Below are positions 26,744-35,423 of a stretch of DNA of 37,404 nt, piece by piece (within the stretch, counting starts at the first letter, position 1; every line of letters starts with the position of its first letter). Position numbers and translations under genes: made by a program. Below the pieces are notes generated by a model, which was not told the DNA's origin, made no database searches, and worked only from the letters and a program-made list of their open reading frames with translations. The stretch comes from Phycisphaerales bacterium (lineage in GTDB: Bacteria > Planctomycetota > Phycisphaerae > Phycisphaerales > SM1A02): positions 1 through 37,404 of the forward strand of contig JAPKCC010000023.1 in the NCBI GenBank assembly GCA_028823105.1, read 5' to 3'.

Positions 26744-27086
26744 GACTGTCTCCGTTCCTTCTGAATCGCCGTTGTTCGCACGATCGTCCTTCGCGGTTTC
26801 CGTATTCTCTGGAATCCACAACCTTTGAGACGCTCTCTTCCCTCGCGTGCCTCGCGTGCTCCGCATGAACCCGCCGAGGCCTCATGCTGCCTGACCCGAC
26901 CGTCGGATCCAAGGTTGGAAACCGACACTCGATCGAGCGGGAGATCATGACGCCGTTCCACCAAGATCCGGTGTGGACTTCCAACGGAGTTCGTGAACTC
27001 CTCAGAGAATTCACTGGGACCGCCGAGCCTGTTCACGAGTCAATACGCCGTTCCACGGACTTCTTGCGAATTCAATTCCCCTAATT
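26744..27086. other. 343-bp non-coding gap between kinase and pseudokinase genes
   Basis: No gene is supported here. It contains a 9-bp direct duplication (CTCGCGTGC at 26842 and 26851). The low codon quality of its short ORFs argues against coding. The kinase promoter is probably here but no clear -35/-10 pair was found. Confidence 0.6.
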
Positions 27087-27986
27087 TCACGCTGCCCGAC
27101 GGCTATCCTGCCCACGTTGCCCCTGATCGCCAATCGCCTTCAGTTCTCGGAGTCGATCCACGACTTCATTGATTCCCACGGGCCGGCGGGTCGGATCCGG
27201 ATGAAGGCACTGCTCGAGCAGTCGGTGTATCCCCTCGGATCCGCATCCGTGACGAAGCAACTCGCTCCAGCTTTGATGGAGATCGAGCCAATCGGCCGCA
27301 TTCCGCTCGGACGCGTTGGGCATTTTGAGTCGGGCCCGAAGGATCACCGCCGTGATCGTTGCGGCAAAGCCAAACACATCGGCCCTCGCGGTTCGGACGC
27401 CACCCAAGAACTGTTCCGGGCACGAATAGCCCGAGTTGCCGTGGCCGCCGGGGAAGGCCGTACCCGCCTCCGCGGTCTCCGCAAACCCGATGATCCAGGG
27501 TGAGCCGTCATCGCCTACCAAAATGTGCCGTGGGCGGATGGCGCCGTGCACGAGGCCTTGATCGTGGACGTGCGACAACGCCTCGCCGACCCGCTCCATC
27601 AACCCGAAAATCGCGTCGATGCTCGGCACGTCCCAGCGATCGAGGGTCGGCCCATCGACATACTGTTGAAAGAGCCCAACTTCATGAACTCGGAAGCCTT
27701 TTCGCCCCCGACGTAACCTTCGAACCTGACGAATGCAGGCGTGCTCCAACCGCCGGCCGATCTCGTATTCAGCAGCGAGACGCCGGCAACGCTCTTCATC
27801 CTCGGCGGTGTGCCGTTGGACATGCTTGAGTGTCTGGAGAGTTGCGTCCACCGGATCCGCGACCAGATAGGTCGTGACCAGATCCTTGTGGCCCAGCTCT
27901 GCGAGGACTCGATGCCCCATCAGGTTTCCTCGCCGTATGGGCGTGGCGGGGCGTCCTGACCTCTTATTAAACTTCATATTCGGCAC
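27087..27986 (-). CDS. Pseudokinase, paralogue of the adjacent Ser/Thr kinase
   Basis: A 299-residue protein with protein-kinase fold signals but missing catalytic residues. K54 is kept in TLKHV, yet the glycine loop is degraded (AELGHKDLVTTYLV), the catalytic loop reads HGAIRPRHI so Asp is Ala149 and Asn is His154, and DFG is replaced by G167-F-A. A CPEQF segment equals the APE motif region. Catalysis is therefore unlikely, and a scaffold or allosteric role toward the neighbouring active kinase is plausible (inference). The start is taken as GTG at 27986 with GGGGAG 8 nt upstream; an ATG at 27977 is the alternative. Confidence 0.85.
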   Translation of the reverse strand: MPNMKFNKRSGRPATPIRRGNLMGHRVLAELGHKDLVTTYLVADPVDATLQTLKHVQRHTAEDEERCRRLAAEYEIGRRLEHACIRQVRRLRRGRKGFRVHEVGLFQQYVDGPTLDRWDVPSIDAIFGLMERVGEALSHVHDQGLVHGAIRPRHILVGDDGSPWIIGFAETAEAGTAFPGGHGNSGYSCPEQFLGGVRTARADVFGFAATITAVILRARLKMPNASERNAADWLDLHQSWSELLRHGCGSEGIHRLLEQCLHPDPTRRPVGINEVVDRLRELKAIGDQGQRGQDSRRAA

Positions 27987-28136
27987 GATCTTCTCTCCCC
28001 TCGCACGAGCCTTATGCCCGTGACCTTGAATCCTCCAGACTCTCGTTAACAACCGACCCCGAGGCAAGTACAGCTCCAGACCGTGTGCCGTCTCGAGTCC
28101 GTCTGGATCGGTTGTAGGAAGTCCGCGGCCGGATGC

Positions 28137-29021
28137 TCATTCGGTGATCGATAAGGCCAGGAGAACGACGAACACGTCGTAGACCGCGTGGGTCGCCGCC
28201 ACAATGCCGAAACCACGAAGAATATAGACCATCGAAAAATAGGCTCCGCTCGCGAGATAGAACACCGCCAGCCCAGAAAGCAGGCCACCTTCTGGGCCAT
28301 GGATCGGGTGGTAGAGCATGAACGCGACCGCCGAGATCACCACCGCGAAGAACACCGTCACGCGATGCGATACGCCGAACCCGTCGACCAGCAGGGCATG
28401 AACCGTCGCAATAATCGCCCAGCGGAAGATCAGTTCCTCGTAGAGACCAGCCCCGATGCCCATCGCCATCCGTTCGGCGATGGTCTCACTCACCGGGACA
28501 CTCGCCGCCAGTGGTGTCGCACTCGAGTTCAGGAGGGCTGCGATCACGACGATGGGGATCACGAGGATGAACGACTCGATCCACATCAGGCCGATCGTTC
28601 CCCAATGAATGGCCCAAGGATTCCGGCTCAGGACCTGCCAGACGAAGAGCAGGATGACCAGAAGGAGTCCCGGAAGCCCGAGTCCGAAACCCGTAATTCC
28701 CATCGCTGAAAACAGGTCAATGATGTATTTGTGCGCGAGATTCGTGACCAGAACCCCGCCATCCTGCCGCAGGATGGCGATAAGACCCAGTTCGTAGATC
28801 ACGATCAAAGGCGCGAGGAGGAGCAGGATTTCAAGGGGACGCTGGGCGCGTTGCCAATATGGGCCGGTCCAGAACGGACCTCCCGCCGCGGGGCCGAACG
28901 GATCCGAGGACGAGCGAACCGGTTTCGCCATGGCAGCGTCACCATCCTTGTTCTTGTTCTTGTCCTTGTCCTTGACCCTGCCCGTGACAGTCCCCCGTGG
29001 CGTTTTCGGCCTCGGCGTCAT
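28137..29021 (-). CDS. CPBP-family intramembrane metalloprotease
   Basis: A 294-residue polytopic protein of the CAAX-protease/bacteriocin-processing family. Motif 1 is LYEELIFRW (EExxxR), motif 2 is FMLYHPIH, and motif 3 is HAVYD near the C-terminus. About six to eight hydrophobic helices run from residue ~65. The N-terminus (residues 17-28) is a KDKDKNKNKDGD run encoded by five 6-bp repeats at 28948-28977. The start at 29021 is supported by GGTGAGG 8 nt upstream; an internal ATG at 28931 would remove the charged tail. The substrate is unknown. Confidence 0.9.
   Translation of the reverse strand: MTPRPKTPRGTVTGRVKDKDKNKNKDGDAAMAKPVRSSSDPFGPAAGGPFWTGPYWQRAQRPLEILLLLAPLIVIYELGLIAILRQDGGVLVTNLAHKYIIDLFSAMGITGFGLGLPGLLLVILLFVWQVLSRNPWAIHWGTIGLMWIESFILVIPIVVIAALLNSSATPLAASVPVSETIAERMAMGIGAGLYEELIFRWAIIATVHALLVDGFGVSHRVTVFFAVVISAVAFMLYHPIHGPEGGLLSGLAVFYLASGAYFSMVYILRGFGIVAATHAVYDVFVVLLALSITE
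28948..28977. repeat. Hexanucleotide tandem repeat in CPBP protease N-terminus
   Basis: Five units of a TTGTTC/TTGTCC/TTGACC hexamer in frame encode an alternating Lys-Asp/Lys-Asn tract. Such repeats can change copy number without breaking the frame. Confidence 0.85.
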
Positions 29022-29072
29022 GGGCGTAGCCTCACCAGCGTGGAACCGTGAAGCCGTGCGAGAGGGCCACGA

Positions 29073-29348
29073 TCAGGCTGCTGCGGACTTGAGATCACGC
29101 AATCGTCGCGAGAGTCGGCTCTTCCGACGCGCGGCGGTGTTGCGGTGGATCGTGCCGGAGCATGAGATCTTGTCGAGAACCGAACAGACCTTGCGGAATT
29201 CTGTTTCCGCGTTATCGACGTCCTTGTGTTGGACCGCCGAAAGGAAGTTCTTGATCTGGTTCTTGACGCGACGCTTCCGCCAATTGTTAATGGCGCGGCG
29301 TTTTGCGTTCTGACGAACGCGCTTCTTAGCTGATTCAGTATTCGGCAC
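29073..29348 (-). CDS. rpsT: 30S ribosomal protein S20
   Basis: A 91-residue basic helical protein with the S20 pattern: PNTESAKKRVRQNAKRRAINN at the start and HRNTAARRKSRLSRR at the end. It binds 16S rRNA during 30S assembly. The start is GTG at 29348 with GGGAG 9 nt upstream; the longer upstream frame is not S20-like. Stand-alone rpsT is normal in bacteria. A good promoter lies just upstream. Confidence 0.97.
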   Translation of the reverse strand: MPNTESAKKRVRQNAKRRAINNWRKRRVKNQIKNFLSAVQHKDVDNAETEFRKVCSVLDKISCSGTIHRNTAARRKSRLSRRLRDLKSAAA

Positions 29349-29381
29349 GAGGCCAGCTCCCTGCAAGGATTTGAGCCGCGC

Positions 29382-29409
29382 ATTATCGCCAGCATCGCTC
29401 AGGTTGCAA
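29382..29409 (-). promoter_or_regulatory. Candidate promoter of rpsT
   Basis: On the minus strand TTGCAA (29409-29404) and GATAAT (29387-29382) are 16 bp apart, giving a start near 29375 and a ~27-nt leader containing the ribosome site. TTGCAA is also the core of a 10-bp palindrome GGTTGCAACC at 29402-29411. Confidence 0.65.
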
Positions 29410-29469
29410 CCCCAAATCCGACGAATCAGGGGGGGAATCACCGGGATCGGACCGCTATCATCGTTTTTA

Positions 29470-30672
29470 ATGCACGCACCACCCACCGAATTTCAGACAA
29501 AGGTGGTCTCAGACCGCCATGCTGATACCCGCACCGCCGCCTTGAGCCTTGCCGGATCACTTCGAGACGAACTTCAGGGACCTCCGGCCGCAATTCTCGT
29601 GGCGGCGAGTTTTCATCATTCCGCAGCCCTTCCTGAGGCCGTTCGGACTATTCGTGATGCGCTCGATGGTCCTTCCTCTATCGGATTCACCGCCCGGTCC
29701 GTGATGGCGGGGGCCGAAGAATGGGAATCCGGACCCGCCATGGTCGCCATGGCGATCGGCGGCCCTCGACTACGAATCCGCACCTTCCAATTCGATCATC
29801 GCGATGGCCCCCCGGAAGCCTGGTCTCGAGAACTGGTCCGAAGTCGACTTCGGCCGATGTCACCTCCCCGGGGACTTCTGGTCTTCGCCGATCCCTTCAC
29901 CGCAGGGTCGGATGCACTGCCCACCCGGCTGGCAGCAACGCTTCCGGCCGGTACCCCAATCTCAGGAGGACTCCTGAGCGGCGCGAGTCAGGCCGGAGCC
30001 AACGTCCTGGTGGCGGATGACGGCGTGTCGATGTCCGGCGCCGTGGGGCTCATCTTCGAGGGCGACATCGAGCTTGAGACCATCGTCGCCCATGGCTGTC
30101 GGGGCGTCGGCGACACGATGATTGTGACGGGTGCAGACGGCGGTACGATCACCAGCCTCGGCGGTCGACCGGCCGCCGAAGTGCTCGACGAAATTCTCGG
30201 CAATCTCTCCGGCGGGGATCGAACGGCCCTGGCGAGGACCCCGTTGATCGGAATCGCCGCCGATGCCGCGAAACCAATCAAGGGCCGTGGCGATTTCCTG
30301 ATCCGTCCGATCGGTGCGATCGATCGATCGAGTGGCAATCTGCTTCTCTCCGGCGGCGCCCCCCGCGGCTCCACGGTCCGTTTTCAGGTTCGTGACGCGT
30401 CGATCGCCGCCGAGGACCTGGGCATGTCCCTCGATCTCGCGGTCCTCGATCATCGCCCTGCCGCCGGCGTGATCCTTGCCAGTTCCGCTGGCCGAGGGTC
30501 ATCGCTCTTCGGTTCACCCGGACATGACGCCCGGCGGATCCATGAGCGTCTGGCCGAACCCCCGATTCTCGGTTTCGTGGCCGCCGCTGAGATCGCAAGA
30601 ATCGGTGGACGAGCGCGACTGGCCGGACTCGGGCTTTCCGCAGTCGTGCTCCGAGGCCTCCTCCCGACCTAG
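29470..30672 (+). CDS. FIST-domain sensory protein
   Basis: A 400-residue soluble protein with FIST N-terminal and C-terminal parts. Supporting segments are AAILVAASFHH and SSIGFTARSVMAG early, GLLVFADPFTAG and PISGGLLSGASQAGANVLV in the N-domain, and the ILGFVAAAEIARIGG...AVVLRGL ending of the C-domain. The family is thought to bind small ligands in signalling proteins; here it stands alone with no kinase or receptor domain. The ATG at 29470 begins right after a T-rich stretch (CGTTTTTA), 121 bp divergent from rpsT. Confidence 0.85.
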   Translation: MHAPPTEFQTKVVSDRHADTRTAALSLAGSLRDELQGPPAAILVAASFHHSAALPEAVRTIRDALDGPSSIGFTARSVMAGAEEWESGPAMVAMAIGGPRLRIRTFQFDHRDGPPEAWSRELVRSRLRPMSPPRGLLVFADPFTAGSDALPTRLAATLPAGTPISGGLLSGASQAGANVLVADDGVSMSGAVGLIFEGDIELETIVAHGCRGVGDTMIVTGADGGTITSLGGRPAAEVLDEILGNLSGGDRTALARTPLIGIAADAAKPIKGRGDFLIRPIGAIDRSSGNLLLSGGAPRGSTVRFQVRDASIAAEDLGMSLDLAVLDHRPAAGVILASSAGRGSSLFGSPGHDARRIHERLAEPPILGFVAAAEIARIGGRARLAGLGLSAVVLRGLLPT

Positions 30673-30922
30673 ACCCGCCGATATACCGATCCATCCCCTC
30701 GGTGAACCCAGACGGCCTCTCCCCGGTAGAAAATCGTCGTGACCAAGGAACTGGCCCGATAAGGTCTTGAGGCCGACGTTCGCCGGCAGGGAACGCGGAA
30801 TCAAAGGCAGTTTGCGTTGGTGTCCTGACGCGAACTAAGGAAGATGGGTCGGCAGTGATCCGGATCGGTGTGGAGCCGCCTGAGGCCACGCCTGATTCAC
30901 GTGAGCAGATTGAAGTGAAGGA

Positions 30923-32605
30923 ATGCACCGCCCCATGGGTATCGGCACCATTCTCGTCGAACGCGGATTGATCACCGAGCTTGAGCTCGACGAGGCTATT
31001 CGTGAACAGAAGCGGACCGGCGAGCGACTCGATCACGTGCTCGTTCGGCTGGGGCATGTCGCTCAGGACGCGGTGCTGGAGGCCATCGGACGTCAACTCG
31101 ACATGGCCATCGTCGATCTTTCCGAGATCGAGGTCGATGACGAGACGCTTCGAACGCTGCCTTCCCGGCTGGTGTTCAAGCAACTGTGCGTTCCGATCAG
31201 TCGGACGGAGACCACCCTCCAGATCGCGACCTGTGATCCGTTCGAACTCAGCACATTCGACGAATTACGGCTCCTCACCGGACTCGGAGTCGAGCTCGTG
31301 CTGGCCGACGAACGCGATCTCCGTAAATTCATCCGATCCCATTATGGCGTGGCGGGAGACACGCTTGATGCCCTGTCGACCGACGATCCTGCCGAAGGCG
31401 ATCTCATCCTCGACGTCTCCAGCAGCGAGCTCGATGCCGACGAGGAGGCCAGCGTCATCAAGCTGGTCAACGATCTGCTTCTGGAGGCGATTCGAGAGCG
31501 AGCGACGGACATCCACATCGAGCCGTACGAGGAGGAACTGACCATCCGCTATCGGATCGACGGCGTGCTGAGCGAAGCCGGCGTCCCCGCATCGGTCAAC
31601 CGATTCCGGAACGCGATCGTCAGTCGCCTCAAGATCATGGCGGCGCTAAACATCGCGGAAAAAAGGAAGCCGCAGGACGGCCGGATCACCCTCCGACACA
31701 AGGGGCGGGAGTTCGATCTTCGAGTCTCGATCATTCCGATGATCGCAGGCGAAGGCGTCGTACTCCGGGTTCTCGACAACAGTGTGGCGAAACTCGGACT
31801 CGATGATCTCGGCATGCCCTTGGCGATCATGGAGCGATGGGACACCGTCATCACCCGCCCGCACGGCATCCTCCTGGTCACCGGTCCGACCGGATCCGGA
31901 AAATCGACCACGCTCTACGCGTCGCTCAACCGCATCGTGAGCGAAGCGGTGAAGGCGATCACGATCGAAGACCCCGTGGAATACCACGTCGAGGGTGTGA
32001 ACCAGATTCAGGTGAACGCCGCGACCGACATGACCTTCGCGGCAGGCCTGCGGGCCATTCTCCGGCATGATCCGGACATCATCATGATCGGCGAGATCCG
32101 AGATCTGGAGACCGCCGAAGCAGCCGTACAGGCATCGCTTACCGGCCACCTGGTCTTCTCCACGCTGCATACGAATGATGCGGCCGGTGCGACCACTCGC
32201 CTCCTCGACATGGGGATCGAACCATTCCTCGTCGCCTCGAGCGTCGAAGCGATCCTCGCACAGCGACTGGTCAGAAGAGTCTGTGAATCATGCATGCGAC
32301 GACGCGAGATGACCGCCGCCGAGCTCCCGGAAGGACTGGTACCACCGGCAGACGGCCTGGTGGTGGAAGCCCCGGGTTGCCGGGAGTGCCGCCGTACCGG
32401 CTTCCGAGGACGGGTCGGCGCGTTCGAGTTGCTCCGAATGACCGATACGATCCGCGATCTGGTGGTAAACCGTGCCGATGCGACGCGAATCCGGAAGGTC
32501 GCCAACGCCGAGGGTGAGATCGATCTTCTTCGCGATGCGGCGTGGGATCTGGTGCGAGCAGGCATCACCACGCCTGCGGAAGCCATGCGGGTCGTCCGAA
32601 TCTGA
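30923..32605 (+). CDS. GspE/PilB-family secretion or pilus assembly ATPase
   Basis: A 560-residue traffic ATPase. An N-terminal MshEN-type domain (GIGTILVERGLITELELDEAI, to about residue 150) is followed by the ATPase core with Walker A GPTGSGKST (321-329), Asp box (ITIEDPVEYHV), Walker B region IIMIGEIRD and His box GHLVFSTLHTND. A zinc tetracysteine module is present: C454, C457, C486 and C489, typical of GspE/PilB rather than PilT. It powers type II secretion or type IV pilus assembly. No other gsp/pil gene is nearby. ATG 30923 has AAGGA immediately before it, whereas ATG 30935 would have it 12 nt away, so the start is ambiguous. Confidence 0.94.
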   Translation: MHRPMGIGTILVERGLITELELDEAIREQKRTGERLDHVLVRLGHVAQDAVLEAIGRQLDMAIVDLSEIEVDDETLRTLPSRLVFKQLCVPISRTETTLQIATCDPFELSTFDELRLLTGLGVELVLADERDLRKFIRSHYGVAGDTLDALSTDDPAEGDLILDVSSSELDADEEASVIKLVNDLLLEAIRERATDIHIEPYEEELTIRYRIDGVLSEAGVPASVNRFRNAIVSRLKIMAALNIAEKRKPQDGRITLRHKGREFDLRVSIIPMIAGEGVVLRVLDNSVAKLGLDDLGMPLAIMERWDTVITRPHGILLVTGPTGSGKSTTLYASLNRIVSEAVKAITIEDPVEYHVEGVNQIQVNAATDMTFAAGLRAILRHDPDIIMIGEIRDLETAEAAVQASLTGHLVFSTLHTNDAAGATTRLLDMGIEPFLVASSVEAILAQRLVRRVCESCMRRREMTAAELPEGLVPPADGLVVEAPGCRECRRTGFRGRVGAFELLRMTDTIRDLVVNRADATRIRKVANAEGEIDLLRDAAWDLVRAGITTPAEAMRVVRI

Positions 32606-32909
32606 CCCGGCGACCCCATGGATCGTCGCCGAGTCGATCGAGAACCTCGATCTCGGGTCAGGATCGACCGCCCCCCCGAATCCCGACGTCTCTCCTCCGG
32701 GCATTGTTCCAGCGGGCTGGGAACCACCGAGGGGCCCACGACGAACCGAGTGGCTTGACGGCAACCCGTCATCGGCAGACACTATGCCTCCCTTCACGCG
32801 GCGAGGAGCCCGTGAGCCCGGTTCTGACCCGCAATGGGCGGTCCGGATAGTCGATTCGCGAAAGCGGACAAATGGCCTTCGTCAAACACGAAGGCGTGGA
32901 GATTCCCCA
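32606..32909 (+). other. 304-bp gap with two stem-loops
   Basis: No gene is supported. A 7-bp stem CGGCGAC/GTCGCCG (32608-32614, 32625-32631) directly follows the ATPase stop but lacks a T-run. A second, 8-bp hairpin GCCTTCGT/ACGAAGGC with a CAAAC loop (32875-32895) lies just upstream of the ribosome site of the next gene. Confidence 0.5.
32875..32895 (+). promoter_or_regulatory. Leader hairpin upstream of the coiled-coil gene
   Basis: A perfect 8-bp stem GCCTTCGT/ACGAAGGC with a 5-nt loop ends about 3 nt before the GGAG ribosome site and 14 nt before the ATG at 32910. It could modulate translation or protect the mRNA end. Confidence 0.4.
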
Positions 32910-34280
32910 ATGGCCCGAGGTTCTGGTGCCGGTACCGGCGTGATCGTTGCTCTGGTCGTCAGCGTGGTCTGCAACGTAGGCCTGTTGACGATCACGTTCA
33001 TGATGTACTCCGGCAAGGCCGAAGCACTCGAGAATGAGGCGAAGGCTCAGGCCGAGATGACACAGTTCATCAAGCCTTCGGATCGAACCAACGAATATGA
33101 ACGCCAGATGGACGCGGCGAGGAGCAACCAGAAGTCGCTCCACGCCCACCTTCAGGACAAAAAAGGCGAAGTCGCCGCATTCGTCACCGGCAATCCCAAC
33201 GCCGACTTGACCGAAATGCGGAGCAGCCTTGGTCTGGGTGAAGGCGACGTCGTGCGAAGCGAGATGACGGACCTACGTCGCCAACTCACTGCATCGCAGA
33301 ATGATGGGGCGAGCCTCGAACGTCAGCTCACGGACAGCAAGTCGACCAACGACGGGCTCCGCGATCGAAATGACCAGAACGAAAAACTAGGACAAGAAAA
33401 GGTCGCTCAAGTCGAGCTGGAGTTCAGCGGCTACAAGACCGCAGCGCTTCGATACCAGCAGGAAATCGAGCAGGCGATCCAGAGCATCGAGGAGAGTCGA
33501 GTCAAGCTCGACCGAGATTACCGCAACCGTCTCGCCGATCTTCAGAGCCGCCTCGACCGATCGAATCAGGACAACAGCGTCTTCCGCGCCCAGATCGAAG
33601 AACTCCGTAAGAAGACGGAGAACTACCGAATCAAGCCCCAGAGCCCGGCGGAACTCGTCGATGGCCGGGTGATCAGTGTTCCGGGTACGGGTGGTCAGGT
33701 CTTCATCGATCTCGGCCGAAATCAGCGAGTCATCCCAGGTATGACCTTCGAGGTCTACGAGGATGCCACGTCGATCCGTCCCGACCCGCGGACCGGTGAG
33801 TACGTGCGAGGAAAGGCCAGCATCGAGATCATCAAGGTCGCGGCGGACACCTCGACCGGACGAATCACTCGGGAACTCACCGGACGCCCCGTGGTCAAGG
33901 ATGATGTCATCGCGAATGCGGTCTTCAATCCCGACTATCGCTTCAAGTTCCTAGTTCACGGGCTGTTCGACGTGAACGGCGACGGCCGACCATTCGAGGA
34001 TGAAACCGACTACGTACGACGTCGAATCATCGAATGGGGCGGTGAAATCGTCGAAGGCGACACCCTCACTGGCGACCTCGACTTCTTGGTGCTCGGTGCC
34101 CAGCCACCGATGCCTGCCCCACTGCCCCCTGATGCCGGCGACGATCAGTTCCGTCGCTTCCTCAAGCAGCGTGAAGCCCGCGAACAGTACGAACGACTCT
34201 TCGATCAGGCGACCGACGCCCAGATCCCTGTACTCAACTGGAACCGGTTCGAAATGCTCACGGGTATGAATCCCCGCTGA
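32910..34280 (+). CDS. Membrane-anchored coiled-coil protein with C-terminal BRCT-like region
   Basis: A 456-residue protein I do not recognise by name. An N-terminal TM (residues ~9-32, GVIVALVVSVVCNVGLLTITFMM in part) leads to a long coiled coil (about 35-245). Next comes a beta-rich segment starting VDGRVISVPGTGGQVFIDLGRNQRV, resembling small SH3/OB-like domains in envelope proteins. The C-terminal ~120 residues contain FLVHGLFDVNGDG, RRRIIEWGGEIVEG and DLDFLVLG, a spacing similar to BRCT domains (weak, by eye). The ATG at 32910 has GGAG 8 nt upstream. It ends in a very strong terminator, so it closes its transcription unit. A structural envelope role is plausible. Confidence 0.75.
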   Translation: MARGSGAGTGVIVALVVSVVCNVGLLTITFMMYSGKAEALENEAKAQAEMTQFIKPSDRTNEYERQMDAARSNQKSLHAHLQDKKGEVAAFVTGNPNADLTEMRSSLGLGEGDVVRSEMTDLRRQLTASQNDGASLERQLTDSKSTNDGLRDRNDQNEKLGQEKVAQVELEFSGYKTAALRYQQEIEQAIQSIEESRVKLDRDYRNRLADLQSRLDRSNQDNSVFRAQIEELRKKTENYRIKPQSPAELVDGRVISVPGTGGQVFIDLGRNQRVIPGMTFEVYEDATSIRPDPRTGEYVRGKASIEIIKVAADTSTGRITRELTGRPVVKDDVIANAVFNPDYRFKFLVHGLFDVNGDGRPFEDETDYVRRRIIEWGGEIVEGDTLTGDLDFLVLGAQPPMPAPLPPDAGDDQFRRFLKQREAREQYERLFDQATDAQIPVLNWNRFEMLTGMNPR

Positions 34281-34309
34281 TCGGCTCGTCCCGCCATCCT
34301 TGCTCTTCT

Positions 34310-34351
34310 CCGCGGACCGGACCGGCATGACGGTTCGGTCCGCGGCTTTTT
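34310..34351 (+). terminator. Strong rho-independent terminator
   Basis: A 15-bp stem with a single G-U pair (34310-34324 with 34331-34345), a GCATGA loop and a CTTTTT tail. It follows the coiled-coil gene by 30 nt and precedes the acyltransferase GTG by only 16 nt. Confidence 0.93.
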
Positions 34352-34367
34352 CGGATCTTCGTCCACG

Positions 34368-35423
34368 GTGAACGCGACCCAGCAGAACCTCTTCGACGAC
34401 CCTGTCCGCGGGCTCAGAGACCTCGCGGAGTTCCTGCCGCTCCGAGCGCTGGGAGCCGCGATCCAGTGCGTCGATCCTGAACAGAATCTGCGCACTGCGG
34501 CAACCTTCGGGTCGCTGTACGCAAGAATCGCCTCGAAGCGGACCGCCCGGGCCAAGTCGAACATCCTTCGGTCGCTCCCCGGAACGACGGAGACCGAGGC
34601 GGAGCGACTCGCCATCGAATCGATCCGATACATGTTTCGGTTGTTCCTCGTCGACAGCCTCGCCATGCCGCGTCTCGTGAACCCTTGGAGTTGGCAGGAG
34701 CACGTCGAATTCACATCCTTCGCCCGGGGCGCAGAGCTTCTCGCCTCCGATGAACCAGCCCTGTTCATCACCGGACACTGTGGCAATTGGGAACTTCTCG
34801 GCTTCACGCTCGCCGCCATGGGTTTTCCGATGACCGCGCTGGCACGGCCGCTGGATAATCCGTACCTCAACCGCTGGCTGCTCGGACTCCGTGAGGCCCG
34901 GGGCCTTCGAGTGCTCACCAAGTGGGGCGCCACCGATCGAATCGTCTCCATGATCGAAGGGGATGACCCCGCGGGCCGACGCATCGGCTTCATCGCGGAT
35001 CAGAATGCCGGGGAGTCCGGATTATTCGTCCCGTTCCTCGGCCGCCTCGCCTCGACCTACAAGTCGATCGGACTGCTGGCGATGCGATACGAACTCCCGG
35101 TCATGGCCGGTTTCGCTCGGCGGATCGGAAATCGCTTTCAGTACCGCTTTGAGATGGTTGATTACTTCGGGCCGGAGGATTGGTGCGATCAACCCGACCC
35201 CTTGTACTACGTCACCGCGAGATTCAATCGAGCGATCGAGAAGATGGTCATCTCCGCCCCGGACCAGTACCTTTGGATCCACCGCCGATGGAAGAGCCGT
35301 CCGAAGTGGGAGGTTGAAGGCCGGGAGATGCCCGCCTCGATGCGGACTCGATTAGAAGGACTTCCTTGGATGGATCAGCCAACCTTGGACAGAATCCTCT
35401 TGGATGGGAGCGCTTCCAGATGA
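34368..35423 (+). CDS. LpxL/HtrB-family lipid A acyltransferase
   Basis: A 351-residue late acyltransferase for lipid A. The catalytic HX4E motif is H137-E142 (GHCGNWELLG), followed by ADQNAGESGLFVPFLG and the YLWIHRRWK ending seen in LpxL/LpxM enzymes. It transfers a secondary acyl chain at the inner membrane. With kdsC elsewhere in the window it indicates a lipid A-containing outer membrane. The first usable start is GTG at 34368, without a ribosome site and 16 nt after a strong terminator, so its promoter must overlap the terminator or the start is otherwise unusual. The stop overlaps the response-regulator start (ATGA). Confidence 0.9.
   Translation: MNATQQNLFDDPVRGLRDLAEFLPLRALGAAIQCVDPEQNLRTAATFGSLYARIASKRTARAKSNILRSLPGTTETEAERLAIESIRYMFRLFLVDSLAMPRLVNPWSWQEHVEFTSFARGAELLASDEPALFITGHCGNWELLGFTLAAMGFPMTALARPLDNPYLNRWLLGLREARGLRVLTKWGATDRIVSMIEGDDPAGRRIGFIADQNAGESGLFVPFLGRLASTYKSIGLLAMRYELPVMAGFARRIGNRFQYRFEMVDYFGPEDWCDQPDPLYYVTARFNRAIEKMVISAPDQYLWIHRRWKSRPKWEVEGREMPASMRTRLEGLPWMDQPTLDRILLDGSASR

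Noticed and set aside
32608-32631. Stem-loop as a terminator of the GspE-like gene
   Set aside because: The 7-bp stem has a 10-nt loop and no T-run, so it is not listed as a terminator.
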